From Eleusine coracana subsp. coracana (Eukaryota; Streptophyta; Magnoliopsida; Poales; Poaceae), in NCBI GenBank assembly GCA_032690845.1, contig CM064417.1, positions 16,770,501 through 16,834,500 on the forward strand: 64,000 nt of DNA, read 5' to 3'. Position 1 is the stretch's first letter; each line of letters starts with the position of its first letter. The notes beneath the pieces were generated by a model. It saw only the letters and a list, made by a program, of their open reading frames with translations. It was not told the origin of the DNA and searched no databases. Below are positions 54,988 through 64,000 of this stretch, in pieces. The position numbers were made by a program, and so were the translations under genes.

Positions 54988-56210
54988 CTTGGAGAACAAG
55001 TGGTTGATGGACTCCGGGTGTTCGCGCCATATGACTGGAGATGCAAAATGGATCTTCAGCCTCATTCCCTTGAAGCGCCACAAGTATGTGACCTTCGGGG
55101 ATGACAAGAGAGGGAGAGTGAAAGGAAGGGGTGCAATAAAGGTAAATGAGAACTTCACTCTCAAGGATGTTGGTTTGGTTGAGCATCTCAAGTACAATCT
55201 TCTCTCTATATCTTAGTTGCTTGATGTTGGTTTGCAAGTGCGCTTTAAGAACAATGCTTCTTGTGTTCTTGATTTGGATGGTTCTTTGGTTTGTGGGATT
55301 TCTCGCATTGGGAGAGTTTCTCAGGCTGACTTTGCTATTTCTTCTGGCTCTCACAAGTGTTTGTATGCTCGATCTTCCTCTGAGCTCTGGACATGGCATA
55401 GGAGACTAGGTAACATGAGTTTTGACTTGCTTTGTTGCTTAAGTGGGCTAGGTTTGATCCGAGGATTTCCTAAGCTCAAATTTGACAAGAATTTGGTTTG
55501 TGCTCCTTGTCATCATGGGAAAATGGTTGTCACTTCTCATCCACCAATTAATTTGGTGATCACTGAACAACCTAGAGAGTTGCTTCACATGGACACTACT
55601 GGTCCTTCTTAGGTTCATTCGGCAGGTGGGAAGTGGTATGTTCTTATGATAGTTGATGACTTCTCTCGCTATTCATGGGTTTACTTTCTTGAGAGCAAGG
55701 ATGAAGTGTTTCATCACTTTCGGAGCTTAGCTTTGAGGTTGTTCAAGGAACTCCCTGGTGCATTACGAGCAATCCGCAGTGATAATGGCACCGACTTCAA
55801 GAACTCCTCCTTTGATGCTTTCTGCCTTGAGCACGGTATTGAGCATCAGTTTTTAGCACCTCATGTTCCTCAGCAGAATGGTGTGGTCGAAAGAAAGAAT
55901 AGAACCTTGGTGGAGATGGCTCAGACGATGCTCGATGAGCATAGGACTCCAAGGCAGTTTTGGGCTGAGGCATCAGCACTGCTTGCTATGATTTCAATCG
56001 GGTTTTCTTGCGCTCAATTCTTAATGTGACTTCCTATGAGCTATGCTTTTTGCAGGAAGCCATCTGTTTCTCATTTGCGTGCCCTTGGTTGCATGTTCTT
56101 TATTCTCAAGCATGGTAATCTTGATAAGTTTGAATCGAGATTTTCCGATAGCATTTTTCTTGGTTACACTCTTCATGTCCATTCTTACAGAGTTTTGAAC
56201 TAACTAAAAC
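54988..56210 (+). pseudogene. pol: Copia-3 protease and integrase
   Basis: Protease active site WLMDSGCSRHMTGD near 55004. Pre-integrase region with ELWTWHRRLGN, and zinc ligands in LVCAPCHHGKM. Integrase core with HMDTTGPS (a stop at 55610 follows it), MIVDDFSRYSWVYF, IRSDNGTDF, and PQQNGVVERKNRTLVEMA with the catalytic glutamate. All three acids are present, but stops at 55214 and 55610 and shifts after about 56000 break it. The region after 56030 (RKPSVSHLRALGCMFF equivalent) is frameshifted. Confidence 0.87.
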
Positions 56211-57499
56211 CATCGTAGAGTCCTGCGAAGTAATCTTTGATGAATCAAACTCTTGTGCAAGCAATGTGGCTGAGACTGTAGGTAACAGGGAAATAGAGGA
56301 GAGCATCTTTGTAGAAGAGGACCTACAGGTCTTGCATGATGATGATGATGACGAGCCATTCCATCGCACATCCGAGCTTGTTCATGTTGCTTCCACTACT
56401 CTGGCAGAGGGTCCAGAAGCTTCTACATCGACTTCAGCCGCTATCGAGCCAACTCCAACTGTGGTTGAGGGGGAGGTACACTCTGAGATAGAGGCCCCTC
56501 TTCGCATTCAACGTCAGCATCTACCCCAACAGATAATCGGTAATCTTCATGAGGGGACAACAAGATCAAGGTCTGCACATCTCGCTTGCTTTACCAATTT
56601 CCTATTTGTTGCCACCTTTGAACCACGGGATGTTGGACACGCACTATCTGATGATCATTGGTTAATGCCATGCATGAGGAGTTGGAAAACTATGAGGGAA
56701 ACAAAGTCTGGACCCTTGTAGGGCCTCCTGTTGGTGTCAATGTCATAGGAACCAAATGGATGTTCATAAACAAGCATGGGGAGGATGGTGAGGTTGTCAG
56801 AAACAGGGCTAGGCTTGTTGCTCAGGGTTTTAGCCAAGTGGAGGGCTCAGACTATGGGGAAACCTTTGCTCCTATTGCAAGCATAGAAGTCATTAGGATT
56901 TTGATTGCATTTGCTATGTCTAAGGGCATTAGGATTTACTAAATGGATGTCAAGAGTGCTTTCCTAAATGGCTACATAGAGGAAGAGGTCGATGTGAGAC
57001 AACCACCAGGCTTTGAGCATCACAAATACCTAAACCGAGTGTACAAGCTTCAAAAGGCTTTTTACGGGCTAAAGCAAGCACCTAAAGCATGGTATGCTAG
57101 GCTTAAGTCTTTCTTGCTAGAGTGTGGGTAAGTGATGGGATGTGTTGACAAAACCTTGTTCACTCTGAGACATGACAATGACTTGTTAATGGTTCAGATA
57201 TGCGTGGATGATATCATCTTTGGTCGTTCCTCTCATGCTCTTGTGTCCAGATTTTAGGAAGCTGTGAAAAGTAAATTTGAGATGTCGATGATGGGCGAGC
57301 TCACCTTCTTCCTTGGACTTCAAATCAAGCAAGGCATCCCTTCATACATCAAGCCAAATACACAAAGGATCTCCTAAAGAAGTTCGACATGGTCAATGTG
57401 AAGCCGTTGTCAACTCCAATGTCCACTACAACAGCACTTGACCCAGATGAATACGGTGAAGCGGTGGACCAAAGGGAGTACAGGAGCATGATCGGCTCC
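56211..57499 (+). pseudogene. pol: Copia-3 spacer and reverse transcriptase, truncated by Gypsy-2
   Basis: A Ser/Glu-rich spacer (56266-56600) precedes RT. RT motifs: WTLVGPPVGVNVIGTKWMF, RARLVAQGFSQVEG, then a stop at 56940. MDVKSAFLNGYIEEEVDV and YGLKQAPKAWYARL follow. The catalytic box reads QICVDDIIFG, with Cys where Copia-1 has Tyr (the aspartates are kept). Stops near 57130 and 57256 and a shift near 57335 follow. The frame ends in YRSMIGS at 57499, where the Gypsy-2 LTR begins. RNase H is not in the window. Confidence 0.88.
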
Positions 57500-58601
57500 A
57501 GTTGGTCGTATCTACACACCCACTTATATACCGCAAGAGGACGTTGTACAGTTGTAGCTCTTTTTCCCTCAGAGTATTCCAAGGTTATCGAATCCACAGG
57601 GAACGAGCGGAACTAATACTATTAAAAGGTTACTAACAAATTGCAATGGGTTGGTTGCTGTGAATGATGACGGTGAGAAAGTGGAAGGTGAATGTTATTG
57701 AAGAGGCAACAGAATAATGAAGGATTCTCTCCTTAGGATTGGTTCATTAGCATGCAACCTTATTCTTATCAACTCAAGTGATGATTCTAATATTCTACAA
57801 GACATGGTGGTTTCGTTCACCCCGGCTGTCACTACAGAGGCTATTAGCTCCCCATTGGTTTATTACACTATGCAATGGGCAAAAGTGTATTGGCCGATAC
57901 ACTAATGAAAAGGATAGATAGATGTGCAATAAAGTTCATCACATAGATTAAATTCGTCGAGAGAGTATCAACAAGCATGAGAGTTACATGAGCAGATCCC
58001 CGCACCAGAAAAGAGAATATGAGACTACTCACTCATCCTTCTGCTAGACATAGCAGAGGGGTGAGAAATAGCGCTGGAACGCGCACGAGCCGATCGGTGC
58101 AAGTGTTGCGCCGATCGGCGTGACCTCCCTTCTGGTGGATCTCGTTGGTGTTGACGAACCTCCGCCGCCAATATCTTGGAACCCTAGTTTTAATAACTGG
58201 TTCTCGTGATTTTCGTCTCCCCTTGGTCGTCCTTGGCTTTTGATAATTATCTTCCTTTTATACTCGATGGGATTAGGTCAACTTCCACCGACTCTAACTC
58301 ATACTGGGCTGGGCTTTCGTCTTTCCTGAACCGGATCATGTTTTAGTCAACTTTTCTTTCTGCGCCGATCAGCGCATGGGTCGCACCGATCGACGCGGCT
58401 CCGTATCTGGCCCATCTTTGTTACTCTTCAGCTCTTTATCCATAATTGCCCTGTTTTACACCTGTTTCCTGCGATTACATCTAAAACAGAACAACTACAA
58501 ATATATGCAAATATGGGGTTAATTGTTAGTCCAAACCACCAAATTAAGACGCAAAACATCCCTTTTTGATAGATAAAATGGGCATCTAGAAACCACCAAC
58601 A
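57500..58601 (-). repeat. Gypsy-2 3' LTR
   Basis: 1102 bp, homologous to 16119-17217. The plus-strand left end reads AGTTGGTCG, a mutated TGTTGGTCG. It carries palindrome cassettes at 58086-58122 and 58361-58398. Confidence 0.9.
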
Positions 58602-58617
58602 GTTCTCCCACACTCAA

Positions 58618-59957
58618 ATCATTGCTAGTCCTCGAGCAATATAAAATCAAATATGTAATAAGAATTTTCACACCATCTCTCATGCAGTCAATCTCAATCA
58701 TCATTTTTACTAATTATCCCACCACAAATATTTTTCTCTCATCTCCTTTTAACCGATCGGCATATCTTACTTGAGCTTAATCAAATTTTAGTTCTCCTCA
58801 ACTCATCTTTTAGCATCAAACACCAAGCATTTGGTCTTCTCTAGGTCTCTCAAATGTATTTCCTTCCCTCTCCTATCTAATCAAGGATTGTATATGGATC
58901 TTGGAGAGCTATATAACTAAATTAAACTATAAGATAAACCATGTCAACAATATGCTCAATCATGCCTATTAAGAAAGGATTTTCTTGAAAAAGAACTTTT
59001 AATGGAGAAGAGGAATGTAGAAGATCTAAAAGAAAATTCAATGAGAACAATTGGCAAAGAATGAGGAATAATCTGAAATCTACCTTCTTTGATGACCTTA
59101 CTGCTTCTCAGGGAATATATTTTTTTTTCTCTTTACCCTTTTTTTTTATAACAACCTCTTTTTTTGTCTTTTGCAATAGCGCCGATCGGCGTGACCTATA
59201 TTTTTTTTCTTTTCTTTCACCTCTTTTTTTATATTCCCTGATATGATCAGCAATTTCTGACTTGTATCAGTAGCGGAAACTTTCTGAATTCCCTTTTATT
59301 GAGAATATAGGTTGTATCAAGGATGAGGGAGAAACAAAGATGCATAGTTTTCATGATAGCAAGGAATTTAATTGGATAAGAATGGCTAGAAATACAGAGA
59401 TAAACAAAATAGATCATCCTTTCCTAACTTGGTCAAAATCAGGAGCAAAAAGTTGACAAAGTTACTTACAATCCACTTACTTCAAATGTGTAGCTTGCTC
59501 TCATTCACTCGGCTATGTAGGCATATTTAGACCTTGCTTTTGCCTTAGCTTATGATGAGTCAAAAGAAATTTTCACCAATATAAAGCTCAAAAGTTAAGT
59601 GGTAACCAACAAATTCAAGTAATCAACCAATCGATCATCAAAAAGACAAGATAAATAGCATGGGGCACTTTCAATTTGACAATCGACACTAAATTTATTA
59701 AAGACAATGCAAGAATTCAAACTACATAAAACACCTAGAAGCAACTCTCAACATGACTCGTGATTCTCTTAAGCACACACAAAAACTTAAATAAACACTC
59801 ATCAAAAACACTTAAAAATGAGAAACTAGACTCAAAAACATTAAAAAAACTGAGAAACTGGACTCAAAAACACTTAAAAACTATGACTAATGGCAAAGTC
59901 CTTCCCCCACACTCAAAATTTGCAATGTCCTCATTGCAAGAGAAGAAGCTCAACACA
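58618..59957 (-). other. Gypsy-2 3' non-coding region
   Basis: Colinear with 17236-18583 of Gypsy-1. It has one palindrome unit at 59179-59194 where Gypsy-1 has two. A short duplicated segment (AAACTAGACTCAAAAACA-type) occurs at 59823-59880 but is single in Gypsy-1. Confidence 0.7.
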
Positions 59958-61527
59958 CTAATCATGCAGACCATGCCTGTTCAAGACTCGGAAAATTCGT
60001 CTTATATTCCTTATGAAAAAAGTGTAGTCCGCTTTGTTCATCTCGATTGTAACCTGGATTCCGCGGTCCACATCTCTTTGATTCCTGTAAGCATGATCTC
60101 TATCTAGATACAGTCTCTCAATGTTTCTTCGGCAGACAGGACAGCAAGCAGGCGGTTGCAGGTTATGATTTTTAACGCTGTAAGGAGAGGCACTATTCAA
60201 ATTCCTCCAAGCCGATCGGCGCATAGGCTGAGTCGATCGGCGCAGTGGTGTTTTTTCACCATTGCGACTTCCTCCACTTCCCTCTGCATTACCATTAACT
60301 CTTGTTGAAGTTCCTGCTGCCCTGTCATTAGTGCATTCTGCAAGTGTTTCCTGATTTTCGAACTTAGGACTACCAAAGTTTCCTTGCATATCAAAATCAT
60401 CACTAAAATCTCCAGGCACACTAGGATCACCGCTTTCCAAAGTTTCCAAATAGTATGACGTATAGTCGCTATCCCATTCGGAATAATTCTGAATTGGCTT
60501 ACCCGATAATCTAGCGGATCTGCGAACCTCTGATGTAATCTTGTACTTCCTTGCAGTAGTTTCTTCGTCTTCACTTGGCAGAGCCGTCAGATCAATAAAT
60601 TCAACCATCTTCAGATCGTGCCGATCGGCTCCAGTGTCGCGTCGATCGGCGCAGCCAGCAACTTCTTTCATATACTCATCTAACTGCTCTAGATTACGCT
60701 CACGGATCACCTTATTCTGCTGCCTTCATAAAATCCCATCATTAATCTTCTTAGGTGTCCTTCCTCTAGGAACTGCGCGACAGCCATCGTCATATATCAA
60801 ATCTCTAGGTATGAAAGCTGGATCTTCTGCCAATTGGAGTTCCACCTTGCGTTGAAGATTTTTAGCACAAAAGAAACACTTGCAACCCTCAATACAACTG
60901 TTCCTATGAATCTTATTTTCTTGAAAAACTTTCCCAATCGGTAAGAACCTTGGGAAAGGATTCATCCCTTCTACCTTGAAGATCGATCTCCACATCCTGC
61001 TGGTACATAGCTTCTTCGACTTCCTCTCGGAGCTTGAGTTCATACTTGGCGGCAATGTCATGTTCACCATAAAGTCGGCACCTATGAATTGTGAGGGCGC
61101 TCTCTTCATCTAGCTCTTCCTTCTCTTGCTCAGTCAATGATCTTTCGAAAGATAGGAAATCCTCATACGACAAGGGCGTAGCAAGATCAAGAAAACTTTC
61201 CATGGTATACATTTCAGAAACTACTTCACTTTCAATAGGTGCTATAGCTTTTCCTTTATGCACCAATACTCTTTTCATCATTTGTTGAAGTTCATTGTCC
61301 ATCTTCACCTTGTCGGCGTTCAACGCGTCAGCTTCGCTTTTCTTCATGAATTTCTTCTGTAGAGCTAACTAGACGAGGGGATCATCTCGTGTTGGTGTCA
61401 ACACTTCGGCGACTTCTTCCCAGGGCCAATTTGCAGAGGGCTGAGGAAATCCACCGCCGAGCCGATCGGCTCCAGAGTCGCGCCGATCGGCGCTGCCTTG
61501 GATTCTGCCTGATGCGCCGCCTTCCAT
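59958..61527 (-). pseudogene. Gypsy-2 extra ORF after integrase, unknown function
   Basis: Homologue of 18584-20175. Sense order from ATG 61527: an in-frame TAG near 61370, where Gypsy-1 has a tryptophan codon. An open stretch of 144 codons follows. A one-base expansion in an A run near 60935 shifts the frame. A TGA at 60726 stands where Gypsy-1 has an arginine codon, then 250 open codons run to the end at 59958. Features: GCKCFFC, a two-unit palindrome tract read as GADRRDTGADRHD (three units in Gypsy-1), RSARLSGKPIQ, and CCPVCRRNIERLYLDR. The ends are conserved, as is FFIRNIRRIFRVLNRHGLHD. Confidence 0.77.
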
Positions 61528-61875
61528 CGCTTCTGCTCTTAGGGTTTGTTTGGTGACGATGTAATACGAGTTGGTGGGTTTGCTGTCACCTCATATTTAT
61601 ATCCCTTGATTTCCAATTGGACTAGGATTCTTTCTCTTATTCGTGGAATTTAACAAGTCTTAAAAAGGCAAGGTCCAAAACCGACTGAAAACAAAAAGGA
61701 CTTCGCCGCGCCGATCAATGCAGGGCTGCGCTCATCGGCGCAAGCGTCGTGCCGATCGGCGCAAGCATCACGGCGATCGGTGCGGTACACTAAATCGCCA
61801 AAAAAAGAAAAACTATGGAAATTAAAATACATACAAGCTTTTGTTTTATGTCGTTAAGCTCGACCACACGGGGTA
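61528..61875 (-). other. Gypsy-2 spacer with 82-bp palindrome block
   Basis: Non-coding spacer between integrase and the extra ORF. It holds a block of four GCCGATCGGC-type units at 61703-61784 that is absent from Gypsy-1 at the equivalent site. Confidence 0.8.
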
Positions 61876-64000
61876 CTAAGCAGTGACATACACATCAAAA
61901 GATTTTAATTCAAATGTGTCAGGTTCTAAGTATACCTTTAGACGTTGTCCGTTCACCGTGTACTTGTTTCTCTTGCCATCCATTATGATTACCGCTCCCG
62001 AAGGTAACACCGTATTCACAAGATAAGGTCCCTCCCATTTGCTTCACAGTTTGCCTTTACCAAATAATCTGAATCGCGAATTAAATAGGAGCACCCGATC
62101 TCCTTCCTTGAACTCCTTCTTCAAAAGCTTCTTATCGTACCACTTCTTTGTTTTCTCTTTGTATATAGCTGCATTCTCATATGCACGCAATCTCATCTCT
62201 TCCAATTCACTTATTTATATCTTCCTTTTCATGCCGGCGGCACCAAGATCTAAATTCATTTCCTTTATAGCCCAATAAGCCTTATGTTCCAATTCCACCG
62301 GTAGGTGACACGATTTCCCATAGACGAATTGACACAGTGTCATACCAATTGGTGTCTTGAATGCCGTCCTATATGTCCATAATGCTCCATTAAGCTTCAT
62401 GGCCTAATCTTTTTCTTCCTTCGTAACAATCTTTTGCAGAATTCCCTTTAATTGCTTATTTGAAGTTTCTGCTTGTCCATTTGTCTGGGGATGGTAGGCT
62501 GTTCCAATTCTATGTTCAACTCCAGATTTGGTTAAAAACCTAGCAAATTCTCCTCCTGTAAAATGGGATCCTCCATCTGTAATTATTATCCTCGGTACCC
62601 CGTACCTAGGAAATATCTGCTCCTGAAGCATACTCCTTGATTCTCTTATAGTGTTAGCTTTGCATGCCATTGCTTCGACCCACTTGGAGACATAATCAAC
62701 GGCGACCAATATATACTCGAAACCATGAGAATTCACAAAGGGTCCCATAAAATCCATACCCCAAACATCAAAGGTATCGACTTGAAGATTGTACTTAAGA
62801 GGCATTACATTCCTACTGTTAATATTCCCTATTTGTTGCCATTGAGCATATGTTGCAACATACCTTTTTGCATCTCCATGCATAGTAGGCCAATAGAATC
62901 CACTCACCCATACCTTTGCCTGTGTTCTGAAGTAACCATAATGTCCCCCATAATCCGAAGAATGACATTTTGCCAAAATGCTTGCTCTTTCTTCTCTGGG
63001 TACACATCTCCGTACTACTCCGTCCTCGCAATACCTATACAAGTATGGGTCAGCCCATATAAATTTTCTCATTTCACTCTTAACTCTTTTCCTTGTGTTC
63101 TTGTTCATCAGATCAGTTTGTCCCTTGAAACCTTTGATAATATCCATCATCCAGTTCTCTCTATGATCAAATGCGGCAAATAACTGCTCTTGTTGCATTT
63201 CATCTCTTATTGGCTTAGTTGATGGTGATTCAAGACGAGATAAATGATCTGCTACAGAATTTTCTACTCCTTTCTTATCTCTTATCTCCAAATCAAATTC
63301 TTGCAGCATCAATACCCATCGCATTAACCGAGGCTTAGACTCCTTCTTTGAAACCAAGTATCTTATAGGAGCATGATCAGTATATACAATTACCTTAGAA
63401 TTTAGAATGTAGGATCTAAACTTCTCAAAAGCAAATATAACAGCTAGCATCTCCTTCTCAGTTGTTGTATAATTTATTTGTGCCTCATTCAAAGTTTTGC
63501 TAGCATAATAAATAGCATGCACTTTACCTTCCTTCCGTTGTCCAAGAACAGCTCCAACTGCATAATCACTTCCATCACACATAATTTCAAAAGGTAGATT
63601 CCAATCAGGTGGCCGCATAACGGGTGCAGAGCGTAGAGCTTCCTTTAATCTCCTGAAGGCCAAGAGTCTTTCCTCATCCATAACAAATTTTGTACCTTAC
63701 TTTAACAATTCTATCAGGGGTTTTGCAATCATCGAATAATCCTTAACAAATCTACGATAGAAGTTGGCATGTCGAAGAAAACTCCTCAAAGTTGTAAGAT
63801 AAGTAGGGGGAGGTAATTTCTCAACTGTAGATACCTTTGCCTTATCAACCTCTATCCCTCTTTTAGATATGACATGACCAAGTACTATTCCTTCTGTTAC
63901 CATGAACTGACACTTCTCCCAATTAAGAACTAAGTCGCATTCAACACACCTTTTCAAAACCTTCTCCAAATTCTCCAAACAGCTATCAAAATCAGCACCA
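61876..64000 (-). pseudogene. pol: Gypsy-2 pol: RT end, RNase H and integrase
   Basis: One frame from 63978 to 61876 interrupted only by three stops. RT end (LVLNWEKCQFMVTEGIVLGHV, FYRRFVKDYSMIAKP); a TAA near 63697; RNase H (IMCDGSDYAVGAVLGQ, VYTDHAPIRYLV, NSVADHLSRLE). Integrase has zinc ligands in CHSSDYGGHYGYF and YAQWQQ, where the CxxC pair of Gypsy-1 (CAQC) is lost. Acidic residues sit in DVWGMDFMGPFV, IIITDGGSHF and HPQTNGQAETSNKQ. A TAG at 62404 and a TAA at 62215 follow; the TAA is shared with Gypsy-1. The C-terminal part ends at 61876. Confidence 0.9.

Larger units (their letters stand above)
50796..57499 (+). mobile_element. Copia-3: Sirevirus-like element, interrupted by Gypsy-2
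   Basis: LTR (50796-52599), primer site, gag, second zinc-knuckle region, protease, integrase and RT. It breaks at 57499 inside the RT to RNase H stretch, where Gypsy-2 inserted. The remainder lies beyond the window. Frequent stops and frameshifts show it is defective. Confidence 0.88.
57500..64000 (-). mobile_element. Gypsy-2: Athila-like element, 5' half beyond the window
   Basis: Minus-strand close relative of Gypsy-1: 3' LTR (58601-57500), 3' non-coding region, extra ORF, spacer, integrase, RNase H and part of RT. It runs off the window at 64000. It is inserted into Copia-3 RT. A target duplication cannot be tested; the adjacent 5-mer is GCTCC. Coding sequence has fewer stops than Gypsy-1. 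Confidence 0.92.

Overview
This window is plant nuclear DNA made almost entirely of nested LTR retrotransposons, most likely from a grass. I see no host gene, rRNA or tRNA gene. The grass call is an inference. It rests on several Sirevirus-type Copia elements (TTGGTATCAGAGC primer sites, extra ORF after pol, repeated polypurine tracts, LTR palindromes of the kind described in maize) and on Athila-like Gypsy elements. Nearly every coding region is broken by stops or frameshifts.

Layout: 1-431 is unrecognised flank. Copia-1 (437-16026, TSD ATAAG) is a full-length Sirevirus-like element, and a 4-kb deleted Gypsy element, NG-A (1588-5632, minus strand, TSD GGATC), sits inside its 5' LTR. A fragment of an older LTR-like sequence (16032-16118 plus 26425-26893) is split by Gypsy-1 (16119-26419, minus strand, TSD GGGTC), an Athila-like element with an extra ORF after integrase. 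Gypsy-3 (26894-33501, plus strand) is an older, decayed relative. It is split by a solo LTR (31855-33091, TSD GGCTA) and cut off by Copia-2.

Copia-2 (33502-47431) has a long LTR with an internal tandem duplication, a gag, no pol, and an extra ORF. Its gag is split by a second solo LTR (37389-43409), which in turn contains NG-B (38210-42495), a Gypsy derivative that keeps protease fused to a remnant of integrase. NG-C (47432-about 50345, minus strand) is a second copy of that derivative and lacks its 5' LTR. A Sirevirus 3' tail follows (50346-50795), then Copia-3 (LTR, gag, pol), which is split at 57499 by Gypsy-2 (57500-64000, minus strand). Gypsy-2 is a close relative of Gypsy-1 and runs off the window.

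The most striking signal is a set of short palindrome cassettes built on GCCGATCGGC in the Athila-like elements. They occur in LTRs, untranslated regions and, in frame, inside gag, protease-linker and extra-ORF coding sequence. They vary by about 21-bp units between copies, and one four-unit block of 82 bp is cleanly present in Gypsy-2 and absent from Gypsy-1. Each Copia family in the window carries its own unrelated palindrome motif in its LTR, and in two of them also just upstream of the extra ORF.
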